Of a stretch of 6,990 nucleotides of DNA, positions 1 to 6,195 are shown piece after piece (the stretch's first letter is position 1; each line of letters starts with the position of its first letter). Source of the DNA: Candidatus Aminicenantota bacterium (GTDB lineage: Bacteria; Acidobacteriota; B3-B38; Guanabaribacteriales; B3-B38); assembly GCA_029880275.1 (NCBI GenBank), contig JAOUOQ010000100.1, positions 1 through 6,990 of the forward strand. The letters are read 5' to 3'. Position numbers and translations under genes: made by a program. The notes below the pieces were generated by a model, which had not been told where the DNA came from, did no database searches, and worked only from the letters and a program-made list of their open reading frames with translations.

Positions 1-242
1 AGAATGATAATTAACGTGGAAAATAGCCCCAGGGTGAACGAGATTAAAGCCCCCCAGAAACCTTCGAAGGGGAGAGAGAGCCCCACTATCTCTAATCCCC
101 GATAGATCAAAGGGGTGATATAGCGATTGACCCGGCTTATCAGATAGAGAAAGAGCAAAACGGTAATCAATAAGGGGAATATGATGAGCAAACCTGCGAC
201 GAAGTTTCGTTTCAGAAAGCTGCGAGTTTTGTTTTTAACCAT
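1..242 (-). CDS. DUF502-type membrane protein, N-terminal part (cut by window edge)
   Basis: The first 80 residues are visible; the C-terminal part lies left of the window. The protein starts MVKNKTRSFLKRNFVAGLL, a basic amphipathic start followed by a long hydrophobic segment (about residues 14-36) and a second one (about 62-80). A short basic start running into GLL-x-x-x-P-L-L-I-T, then a polar stretch and a second membrane helix, is the layout of the DUF502 family of small two-helix inner-membrane proteins, whose function is unknown. The family call is by recalled pattern, not by search. The ATG at 242 lies 18 bases after the pgsA stop and in the same frame, so it is very likely co-transcribed with and downstream of pgsA. 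No clear Shine-Dalgarno is visible, so translation may depend on reinitiation after pgsA. Confidence 0.7.
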   Translation of the reverse strand, partial: MVKNKTRSFLKRNFVAGLLIIFPLLITVLLFLYLISRVNRYITPLIYRGLEIVGLSLPFEGFWGALISFTLGLFSTLIII

Positions 243-260
243 GGGTAGACAATAATAGGT

Positions 261-860
261 TCATGAAACAATCTTTGGCTCTATACCACGCCAGAACTTG
301 ACCAGATAATCGGTAGCCGAAATTAGAGCTGCCAGCATTACCCCCCACATGCCAATTGTCCCCAGCAAGACCAACCTGCCCAAAATATCTTTACCCAAAA
401 TCAAAATCATAATGACCACCACCTGGGAGAGCATCTTAAATTTACCCAGAGATGATGAGGGAATGGAAAAACCCTGCGAGGAGGCAATACTGCGGAGCCC
501 CATCACCGCAATCTCCCTGCCCAGAATGATAACTATCATCCAGGCGGGCACTAACCTTAGCTCCACCAGCGAGATAAAAGCAGCCGATATTAACAGCTTA
601 TCGGCGATAGGATCGAGAAGAGTGCCCAAACGGGTTATCTGTTTTCTGCGGCGGGCTAAATATCCATCAAGAAGGTCGGTGATGGATGCCAGCAGGAAAA
701 TCGACCCCCCGATAATCTCCTTCTCAGGAAACTTGGTCAACAACACCACCACCAGCAAAGGGACGAGGAAGATGCGGGTGATGGTCAAATAATTGGGCAG
801 ATTTATTCTTCCTGGCCTCTGTTTTATGAGCCTGTTCCTTTCGGGCTGATACTTCTCCAT
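261..860 (-). CDS. pgsA: CDP-diacylglycerol--glycerol-3-phosphate 3-phosphatidyltransferase
   Basis: PgsA makes phosphatidylglycerol phosphate from CDP-diacylglycerol and glycerol 3-phosphate at the inner membrane, the committed step to phosphatidylglycerol and cardiolipin. The 199-residue protein carries the full CDP-alcohol phosphotransferase signature D-x2-DG-x2-AR-x8-G-x3-D-x3-D at D62, D65, G66, A69, R70, G79, D83 and D87, so the metal and substrate ligands are intact. It also has the family start NLPNYLT-x-x-R (residues 20-29), a GRE-I segment and several membrane helices. The frame stays open upstream to 989, but I reject that 43-residue extension. A near-consensus promoter with its start near 888 lies inside it, and the ATG at 860 is the only ATG before the NLPN motif. 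About 18 residues precede NLPN, slightly more than usual. The gene leads an operon with the DUF502-type gene. Confidence 0.93.
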   Translation of the reverse strand: MEKYQPERNRLIKQRPGRINLPNYLTITRIFLVPLLVVVLLTKFPEKEIIGGSIFLLASITDLLDGYLARRRKQITRLGTLLDPIADKLLISAAFISLVELRLVPAWMIVIILGREIAVMGLRSIASSQGFSIPSSSLGKFKMLSQVVVIMILILGKDILGRLVLLGTIGMWGVMLAALISATDYLVKFWRGIEPKIVS

Positions 861-875
861 AAATTGAAAAAAATA

Positions 876-889
876 GGCGTTTAAACGCC
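876..889. promoter_or_regulatory. 14-bp perfect palindrome at the pgsA transcription start
   Basis: The sequence ggcgtttaaacgcc reads identically on both strands. The predicted pgsA start, about 7 bases after the -10 at 895-900, falls at about 888, inside this palindrome. That position would suit a repressor operator, or a small hairpin at the 5' end of the pgsA message. No known regulator's box is recognised. Confidence 0.4.
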
Positions 890-894
890 ACTCA

Positions 895-923
895 ATTATA
901 TAATACCCCCTGAAGCAAGTCAA
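895..923 (-). promoter_or_regulatory. Sigma-70-type promoter of pgsA
   Basis: On the minus strand TTGACT (923-918) is followed by a 17-base spacer and a perfect TATAAT (900-895). This matches 11 of 12 consensus hexamer bases at the ideal spacing. The predicted start is near 888, leaving a leader of about 28 bases before the ATG at 860. It is the main reason for preferring that start codon. Confidence 0.75.
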
Positions 924-970
924 CCTGGCATTTCCCAGAAGATAAGTGTTATTTTTAGTTAATTTTCTGC

Positions 971-999
971 TTGACAAATAGCATTTCACGGCTCATTAT
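971..999 (+). promoter_or_regulatory. Sigma-70-type promoter of the cation exchanger gene
   Basis: A perfect TTGACA (971-976) is followed by a 17-base spacer and CATTAT (994-999), a 4 of 6 match to the -10. TTATAA (996-1001) at 19-base spacing is an alternative. The upstream flank is A/T-rich, as in an UP element. The predicted start near 1006 leaves about 42 bases of leader. It is divergent from the pgsA promoter, with -35 boxes 47 bases apart, so the two units may share regulation. Confidence 0.6.
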
Positions 1000-1048
1000 A
1001 AGGCCTCTAATGAAATAGAAGTTTTAGAAGCTTTTCTGGGAGGTAGTC

Positions 1049-2113
1049 GTGTCTGAGGCTTCATTAACCTGGATTCAGTTTGTGGTTAGCGGGGCGGTCA
1101 TTGTCTTTGCCGGCACCAGACTCTCCCAGTATGGCGATATGATCGCCGAAAAGACCGGCTTGACAAGGAACTGGGTGGGGCTTTTTCTGCTGGCGATGAT
1201 CACTTCCCTCCCTGAGCTGGTTGCTTCTTCTTCGGCATCCGTTATAGGCGCTCCCGATATTGCTATGGGTAACATCTTCGGGAGCAACCTGTTTAATCTG
1301 ATGATACTGGTGGTTCTCGATTTCATGTGCCGCCGCAGCCCCATGCTGTTAAGAACAAAGGCTAACCACATCCTCACCGCTTCTTTTGGGATTTTGCTGA
1401 GCGGAATAGCAGCCGCTTCCATCCTGTTCTATTCGCTGGCTGGCAGGGAGCGTTTTCCTCGCTATTCCCATTTCTACTTAGGGTGGGAGCCCCTGCTGAT
1501 TCTCGTCATTTATCTGTGGAGTATGCGGCTAATATTTGTACGCGAGAAGAAGCTGGAGACTACAGCGGAGGAGGCTGAGGAACTTAAGTATTCCGATATA
1601 TCCAAGGGCAGGTGCTACAGCTTATTTACCCTCTATGCAGCGATGATTGTTTTTGCCGGCATAAGGCTGACGCAGATGGCAGAGGTGATCTCCCGCCTAC
1701 CCCTGCATCTGGCAGGAAAAGAGTTAGTGCTGGGTCAGACACTGGTGGGGATAATTCTGGTTGCTATCGTGACCTCGCTGCCGGAATTGGTAGTCTCCAT
1801 CGGTGCCTTTCGTCTGGGAGCCCTGGATATGGCGGTGGGTAATATGCTGGGGAGCAATATGTTCAATCTCCTGATTGTTCCCATAGCGGGGCTTCTGTTT
1901 GTAAAGGGTCCTATCCTGATGTATGTCTCCGTTAATCATGTGGTGACCGCCTTATTGGGTATAGTCATAGCCATGGTTGTCATTCTGGCACTGAAAATCC
2001 GCTCTAACCGCACCCTCTGGGGAACCGCTGGGGTGGAGAGCTGGGTGATGCTGCTGATCTATCTTGCCGGTAACTACCTCATCTTTAAGATGAACCTCAC
2101 CCTTTTGCCATAG
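1049..2113 (+). CDS. Sodium/calcium exchanger-family membrane protein (YrbG/CaCA-like)
   Basis: This is an inner-membrane cation antiporter of the Ca2+:cation antiporter superfamily, probably exchanging Ca2+ for Na+ or H+. It has two inverted halves of about five helices each, and each holds the diagnostic alpha-repeat. The first has TSLPEL (residues 52-57) leading to GNIFGSN-x-FNL (74-84); the second has TSLPEL (242-247) leading to GNMLGSN-x-FNL (264-274). E56 and E246 are the expected ion-binding acids, and the GSNxFN asparagines are present in both halves. A charged, acidic linker (about 165-187) joins the halves, as expected for a cytoplasmic loop. At 354 residues it is a little longer than YrbG. 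The start is GTG with a strong Shine-Dalgarno, gggagg at 1038-1043, five bases upstream. It has its own promoter and converges on the amidase gene. The ion pair cannot be read from sequence. Confidence 0.9.
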   Translation: MSEASLTWIQFVVSGAVIVFAGTRLSQYGDMIAEKTGLTRNWVGLFLLAMITSLPELVASSSASVIGAPDIAMGNIFGSNLFNLMILVVLDFMCRRSPMLLRTKANHILTASFGILLSGIAAASILFYSLAGRERFPRYSHFYLGWEPLLILVIYLWSMRLIFVREKKLETTAEEAEELKYSDISKGRCYSLFTLYAAMIVFAGIRLTQMAEVISRLPLHLAGKELVLGQTLVGIILVAIVTSLPELVVSIGAFRLGALDMAVGNMLGSNMFNLLIVPIAGLLFVKGPILMYVSVNHVVTALLGIVIAMVVILALKIRSNRTLWGTAGVESWVMLLIYLAGNYLIFKMNLTLLP

Positions 2114-2166
2114 AATCCCACCTACCAATAGCTTCCCTTAACTTTTGGCAGCGGCGATCAACATCG

Positions 2167-2190
2167 AAAAAAGGCGGGAAAATTCTCTCC
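2167..2190 (-). terminator. Possible weak terminator after the amidase gene
   Basis: Just after the amidase stop, the minus strand shows a short, partly G-U stem (2190-2186 with 2081-type pairing to 2181-2177) and then a run of six T (2172-2167). The T run is good but the stem is short and four bases separate the two, so this is only a candidate. I see no hairpin on the plus strand for the converging exchanger gene in the 82-base gap. Confidence 0.25.
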
Positions 2191-2195
2191 TATTT

Positions 2196-3848
2196 TCAGC
2201 CAAGTGAGTTGATATAATCGACAATTCCCTTGTAGATGGCTTCGGAGAGACGCTGGCGGTAGAGTGGCTGGCTCAGGAAGCGCTCTTCCTCCTGATTGGT
2301 GATGAAGGCAACTTCCACAATGATGCTGGGCATGTTAGCACCGATGAGCACATAGAAAGGTGCCTGTTTGACTCCCAGATTGCTGGTCGTTTTATAATGC
2401 CCGCGCAGAAAAGAGGACATTCCCTGCTGCATATAGGTGGCAAACTCTTTTGACTCGCCTATCTTTGTATTGAGAGTTATCTTCTTTATCAGCTCCTGGA
2501 GCTTGCGGATGTTTTTGCTGGAGATGGCATTTTCGCGGGCGGCGGTAGCCTCGGCGTCGGGAGTGATGGCAAAATTCAGGAAGTAGGTGGCCATTCCCTT
2601 TAACTTGCTGTTGTTGCTGGCATTGGTATGAATGGAGACAAAGAGGTCTGCTTCGTTAGAGTTGGCAATGGCGGTGCGCTCTTCTAGGCTGAGAAACCGG
2701 TCGGTACTGCGGGTCAGAATCACCTCGCAGCCTATTCCACTCTCCAGCAATTTTTTAAGACGCAGGGCGACATCCAGGGTTATGTCTTTTTCTCGCAGAC
2801 CGTTAGAGCTCAGGGCTCCGGGGTCTCTTCCTCCATGCCCGGGGTCCAGAACAATCCTTCCCACTGTCAGCCCCAATTGGCGTGCCAGCGAGTATCTTCC
2901 GCTGCGGTTCGGTTGGGAGCTCTTGGGAGGACGCTCCGCGGTCTTCGCCAGATGAGCCGGGGTGACCTCTCTCCCTTTTCCGGTGCCCAGAATGTCTATT
3001 ACAATGCGGTTGGGATTGTAGAGCGGGAAGACCGAATAGTCGCTGATGCTGGCAAAGTCGAGCACCACCCGCACTACTTCCTTATCGTGCTGCGCTATCC
3101 TGATTCTCTTGAGAAACCCGTCTTTGACCGGGAATGTCATCCCCGCAATATTGGGGCTTATCTGAGCTGGGCAAAGGTCGAAATATATGCGGTCAGGGTC
3201 AATGAGGCGTTTGTTCTCATATTGCACCTCATCGTCCACATCGATGACCACCCTGGTGTATTCGGTGCCGGTCCAGTGGCGGATGTTGTTCACCACCACC
3301 AACCCGTTTCTCTTCGGGCTTCCTTGTTCAATGGAGGCTATCCTCTCTCGGGCGAGCTCGCACTGGGGGCTCTGAGGGAACCTTTTTATGAATTTGAGAT
3401 ATTCTTCCCTGGCAGCGCTCTCATCCTTGAGCTTGGAGTAGTAAATATCGGCTGTTGTAAGGAGCGCCTGTTCGCCATAGAGGCTGTCGGGATACTGGTT
3501 CAGGAGGGTACTAAGACAAAGGAGGGCTTCCATCAGGTATCCCTGGCTGCCGAATGAGTTGAACATTTCTTGGTAGATTTCAGCTACTTGAAAGACGGAC
3601 CTTTCCGCCAGGGGGGAGCGGGGGTAAAGAATGACGAGCTCTCTGAATGAATCGATGCACTTTTTCCACTCCGCCGGCTTCCCCTTTAAAGAGGGCTCCT
3701 TTTGTAGCTGGACATATTTTGCCATTGCCTGTTGATGCAGCTGGAGAGCTTCTTTCTGCTCCTGAGCAAGGAGCTCAAGATGAGAGAGGCAGAAAAGGGA
3801 TAAGTTTAATAACGCTAACAGGAGAAACAACCGTTTAAGAATTCGCAA
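2196..3848 (-). CDS. Exported N-acetylmuramoyl-L-alanine amidase (TPR-like + AMIN + Amidase_3)
   Basis: This zinc enzyme cleaves the bond between N-acetylmuramic acid and the stem peptide of peptidoglycan in the periplasm, typically in daughter-cell separation or wall turnover. Numbering is from the TTG at 3848. There is a basic start and hydrophobic signal peptide (1-28), TPR-like helical repeats (about 42-170), an AMIN domain that targets wall or septum (about 181-288), a basic proline/serine linker (about 290-328), and an Amidase_3 domain (330-550). Zinc ligands are H338 in DPGHGG, E353 in REKDITL and H407 in SIHTNA; catalytic E512 is in VEVAFITN. All are present. The frame opens 60 bases further up at another TTG (3908), but that places a 20-residue polar stretch before the signal peptide and leaves almost no leader. 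The TTG at 3848 has an aggtgg-like ribosome site and a proper signal-peptide start. At 550 residues the length is normal for this architecture. Confidence 0.92.
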   Translation of the reverse strand: MRILKRLFLLLALLNLSLFCLSHLELLAQEQKEALQLHQQAMAKYVQLQKEPSLKGKPAEWKKCIDSFRELVILYPRSPLAERSVFQVAEIYQEMFNSFGSQGYLMEALLCLSTLLNQYPDSLYGEQALLTTADIYYSKLKDESAAREEYLKFIKRFPQSPQCELARERIASIEQGSPKRNGLVVVNNIRHWTGTEYTRVVIDVDDEVQYENKRLIDPDRIYFDLCPAQISPNIAGMTFPVKDGFLKRIRIAQHDKEVVRVVLDFASISDYSVFPLYNPNRIVIDILGTGKGREVTPAHLAKTAERPPKSSQPNRSGRYSLARQLGLTVGRIVLDPGHGGRDPGALSSNGLREKDITLDVALRLKKLLESGIGCEVILTRSTDRFLSLEERTAIANSNEADLFVSIHTNASNNSKLKGMATYFLNFAITPDAEATAARENAISSKNIRKLQELIKKITLNTKIGESKEFATYMQQGMSSFLRGHYKTTSNLGVKQAPFYVLIGANMPSIIVEVAFITNQEEERFLSQPLYRQRLSEAIYKGIVDYINSLG

Positions 3849-3904
3849 AATATAAACCCCACCTACCGCAATATCTACTTGTCTAAACAGCTTACTTACT
3901 ACTA

Positions 3905-3922
3905 CCAAAAGCTGATAATAAT
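3905..3922. repeat. 18-bp direct repeat, copy 1
   Basis: ccaaaagctgataataat occurs here and again, identically and in the same orientation, at 6048-6065. This copy overlaps the 3' base pairs of the amidase -10 region and the predicted transcription start. Sequence on either side of the 18 bases differs between copies. Confidence 0.7.
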
Positions 3923-3949
3923 ATTAAAATAAAAGAAGGCTTTTGTCAA
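3921..3949 (-). promoter_or_regulatory. Sigma-70-type promoter of the amidase gene
   Basis: On the minus strand a perfect TTGACA (3949-3944) is followed by a 17-base spacer and TAATAT (3926-3921), a 4 of 6 match to the -10. The predicted start near 3914 gives a leader of about 66 bases to the TTG at 3848 and only about 6 to the TTG at 3908, which favours the downstream start. A small A/T-rich hairpin (aaaag-cctt-cttttatttt, 3944-3927) overlaps the spacer and might also weakly terminate transcripts from the transglycosylase gene. Confidence 0.55.
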
Positions 3950-4017
3950 GAAATAGTGAGCAGTGAGCTTTTTGTGAAGGAGAAAGCCTCGTATTTTCGC
4001 TGGATTTTGGCTTCTGT

Positions 4018-4770
4018 TTAGCGGTTATATTTTATCACCTGATAGGGTTTAGATTTTGGTATCACAGAGCTATAACAGAGCTTCCCCTGGCTATCTCTAT
4101 ATTTGTAAATTGTTATCTGAGCGGGGGAGCGGTCGCCAGCCCCCGTCCCTGACGAAGTGGCTGAGGAAGAAGGAACTGGGAATGACTCCGCGCCTTGATA
4201 GAGGCTGGTGACTTTCCTTACATAGTTTCTGGTCTCCCGGTAAGGGGGTATCCCCCCGTAGCGGTCTACAGCATTCGCACCGGCATTGTAGGCTGAGAGG
4301 GCCAAGGGGAGGTCGTTCTGGTAAAGCTCTAACAGGTATTTCAGGTGTTTTACCCCTGCCTGGATATTCTGGCGAGGGTCCCAGATGTTAGACAGCCCAT
4401 ATCTGGCGGCAGTCTCCGGCAGAAGCTGCATCAGCCCCTTGGCGCCCTTGGATGACAGTGACCGCGGGTTGTAGTCAGACTCCACCTGGATGACGGCGTG
4501 TACCAGCTTGGGGTCTACCTGCTGTTGGGTGCTGATCTCCTCGACCAGAGGGGCATAGGTGAGAAAATTTTGCAGATTGACTTGCCGGGCAGCTTGAGAG
4601 GCGGAGGTGGCTCTTACTACCCTTGCATCCGCCCGGGAGGGTATGTTGGTGAAGACATTAGAGCCCTTCTTGTTTTTATAGGCGTAAATCTGAGCGCTTA
4701 ATACCGCAGGGAAAAGGCTCAGAATAAGGGCAACTACTATGATGCTCTTCTTCCTCTTACTCCGAATCAT
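4018..4770 (-). CDS. Lytic transglycosylase, SLT domain, with DUF4124-like segments at both ends
   Basis: Cuts the MurNAc-GlcNAc glycosidic bond of peptidoglycan, leaving a 1,6-anhydro end, in the periplasm. Numbering is from ATG 4770: signal peptide 1-26 (basic IRSKRKK, then a hydrophobic run ending VLSA), DUF4124-like segment 28-45 (IYAYKNKKG...FTNIPS), and an SLT/goose-lysozyme-like catalytic domain about 72-190. E97 in VIQVES is the catalytic acid, backed by the family motifs GAKGLMQLLPETA, SAYNAG and ETRNYVRKV. A serine/glycine-rich linker follows, then a second DUF4124-like segment near the C-terminus (IYKYRDSQGKLCYSSVIP). All core motifs are intact. A GTG at 4785 gives five more residues; neither start has a strong ribosome site, and ATG is preferred because it gives a compact signal peptide. 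It lies 52 bases after the nuclease gene on the same strand with no promoter seen between, so an operon is likely. Confidence 0.9.
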   Translation of the reverse strand: MIRSKRKKSIIVVALILSLFPAVLSAQIYAYKNKKGSNVFTNIPSRADARVVRATSASQAARQVNLQNFLTYAPLVEEISTQQQVDPKLVHAVIQVESDYNPRSLSSKGAKGLMQLLPETAARYGLSNIWDPRQNIQAGVKHLKYLLELYQNDLPLALSAYNAGANAVDRYGGIPPYRETRNYVRKVTSLYQGAESFPVPSSSATSSGTGAGDRSPAQITIYKYRDSQGKLCYSSVIPKSKPYQVIKYNR

Positions 4771-4822
4771 TGCGATTTTTTCCACTTTTCAAATGCCAAA
4801 GGTTATAGAGAATAAACTTCCT

Positions 4823-5785
4823 CTAATCTATCTCAATCTTGCAATACACCGCAAAGTGGTCGGATGCCTGGCGGCTGTCTCTGTTTTTAACCCCGACTTT
4901 TCCAGAGTCCATGACATATCGCGCGGGGTTGGTCGGTTGCAGCATATCCGGTGAGAGGAGGATGTGGTCAATCCATACGCGGTGGCGGTAACCTAAAGGA
5001 TGACTGACAATAGGGTCAGGAAAATCCGCTGTCCAGAGCTGTTTCTTTAATCCAGATTCCCTTGTCATCCACCAGAGCGCGTTATGAAGGACTTTGTTGG
5101 GGTCGAAGACAGACCCCATCACGGTTTCCACGAAGCTTTTCCCAATCATCTTCTCGAAGGGGTCCAACCCCGGACCGTCATTCATGTCTCCCATTACCAT
5201 AATCGGAAGCGGAGTTGGCTCATGCAGCAACTGGTCCAGGCGGTTGCGGAGCTTGAGTGCCTGACCCACCAGACGCTTGCGGTTGGCAAGCGAAATCTTC
5301 TGGAAATCTTGCAGGTCCACCACTGAAAAGATGCCTTTGGACTTGGTGTGGACTAAAATAATGCGCAGCTGCGGACCACCCGCACCGACTTCAACCACCG
5401 CCTCCAGGGGTTTGCGGTCCCATTGGTGTCGTTCCTTCAGCCCATCCTCTTCGATGTCAGCGACCCACGGTTCATAGTAAGAGATGGCATCGTCAATGGA
5501 GACCACTGAAAACGGCTCTCTGTAGTAAAAGACGAGATTCTGCCTTCCTCTGCTGACTCCGTGAGCGAGTTGATAGCCGGAGCCGGGCAGGTAATGCTCA
5601 ATAAAGTAACGGTGCTCGTCGGGAGAATTTGCCGCCTCACAAATTCCCAACACATGGGGGTTAATGTCCTGAATTACCCTGGCAATCTTGAGCGCTCGCT
5701 GCTGCTCATCCGGCTTGATAACATTATTCTCAAACATCAGGTTCATGTGCTCGATATTATAGGACATAACGGCAAATTCGGGCAT
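4823..5785 (-). CDS. Endonuclease/exonuclease/phosphatase (EEP) family protein
   Basis: A 320-residue metal-dependent phosphodiesterase or nuclease of the exonuclease III/DNase I fold. The substrate (DNA, RNA, phosphoinositide or other phosphoester) cannot be told from the sequence. All expected active-site residues are visible in order: N10 in SYNIEHM, E50 in GICEAAN, H146 in LVHTKSKG, D200 and N202 in VMGDMNDGPG, D273-H274 in WIDHILLSPD, and the C-terminal SDH at 308-310. No signal peptide is present, so it is probably cytoplasmic, unlike the transglycosylase that follows it. The ATG at 5785 begins directly at the first conserved strand, with only a weak gag-type ribosome site upstream. It is the first gene of a probable two-gene leftward unit. 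Its closest candidate promoter is at 5815-5844; a much stronger one lies at 6042-6070. Confidence 0.88.
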   Translation of the reverse strand: MPEFAVMSYNIEHMNLMFENNVIKPDEQQRALKIARVIQDINPHVLGICEAANSPDEHRYFIEHYLPGSGYQLAHGVSRGRQNLVFYYREPFSVVSIDDAISYYEPWVADIEEDGLKERHQWDRKPLEAVVEVGAGGPQLRIILVHTKSKGIFSVVDLQDFQKISLANRKRLVGQALKLRNRLDQLLHEPTPLPIMVMGDMNDGPGLDPFEKMIGKSFVETVMGSVFDPNKVLHNALWWMTRESGLKKQLWTADFPDPIVSHPLGYRHRVWIDHILLSPDMLQPTNPARYVMDSGKVGVKNRDSRQASDHFAVYCKIEID

Positions 5786-6041
5786 TTTTGCTTCTCTTTT
5801 TGCTATATGCTTTTGTATAACTTACTCATAATCAATGAGTTCAAATATACATCTCTCTCGCTGAATTTCTTACCTCTATCTTAGTTATTAGATGACTGAC
5901 TTATCTATAAAATATCAAAAAACAGCTATATATGTCCGTTTTTTATATTTTCAACTGATTTGTCTCTCTCCTCCAATCGCTTCAAACATTATGCTACGGC
6001 AACATCTTTTACTTCAGCAATTTTTTCGTAATTATATATAA
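5786..6041. other. A/T-rich leader region without a protein gene
   Basis: There are 256 bases between the nuclease start and the strong leftward promoter. No open frame of useful length with a start codon is visible on either strand. Contents seen: the inverted repeat at 5824-5840; a 7-bp A/T stem aaaaaac/gtttttt (5917-5923 with 5938-5944, 14-base loop); and a strong but orphan ribosome-site-like ggaggagag on the minus strand (5966-5974 region) followed only by very short frames. If the 6042-6070 promoter is used, this is the 5' leader of the nuclease-transglycosylase message. Confidence 0.5.
5815..5844 (-). promoter_or_regulatory. Possible proximal promoter of the nuclease gene with an inverted repeat in its spacer
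   Basis: On the minus strand TTGAAC (5844-5839) is followed by 18 bases and TTATAC (5820-5815), or 19 bases and TATACA. The -10 match is poor. The spacer holds an inverted repeat, actcat-aatca-atgagt (5824-5840), that could be an operator. The predicted leader is about 20-25 bases. Confidence 0.28.
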
Positions 6042-6070
6042 ATTATGCCAAAAGCTGATAATAATGTCAA
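6042..6070 (-). promoter_or_regulatory. Near-consensus sigma-70-type promoter pointing leftward
   Basis: On the minus strand a perfect TTGACA (6070-6065), a 17-base spacer and CATAAT (6047-6042) match 11 of 12 hexamer bases. The predicted start is near 6035, about 250 bases before the nuclease ATG. The whole spacer is the repeated sequence also found at 3905-3922. It would give a long leader for the nuclease-transglycosylase unit, or an unrecognised small RNA. Confidence 0.6.
6048..6065. repeat. 18-bp direct repeat, copy 2
   Basis: Identical to 3905-3922 (ccaaaagctgataataat). Here it forms the spacer, plus one base of the -35 box, of the leftward promoter at 6042-6070. Confidence 0.7.
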
Positions 6071-6160
6071 GCACACAAATATACTTTTAGAGATAGCGCT
6101 ATGTCTTTCAATGAATAGCGCAATAAGAGCCTGGTTTTTAACATATATTGCAATTTCCTC

Positions 6161-6189
6161 TTGACATTCTGCAACAAATGAATTATAGT
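6161..6189 (+). promoter_or_regulatory. Near-consensus promoter of the candidate small RNA
   Basis: A perfect TTGACA (6161-6166), a 17-base spacer and TATAGT (6184-6189) match 11 of 12 hexamer bases. The predicted start, 7 bases on, is G6196, exactly at the foot of the 13-bp stem of the structured element. No protein frame of useful size begins downstream on this strand. Confidence 0.65.
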
Positions 6190-6195
6190 TAAAAA

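Noticed and set aside
861..989. 43-residue N-terminal extension of PgsA
   Set aside because: It contains the gene's own near-consensus promoter and predicted start, and the family normally begins close to the NLPN motif.
2835..3557. 240-residue plus-strand frame antisense to the amidase
   Set aside because: No domain features or ribosome site, and it lies opposite a gene with complete catalytic motifs; a shadow frame.
3849..3908. 20-residue extension of the amidase from an upstream TTG
   Set aside because: It would put polar residues before a clear signal peptide and leave about 6 bases of leader.
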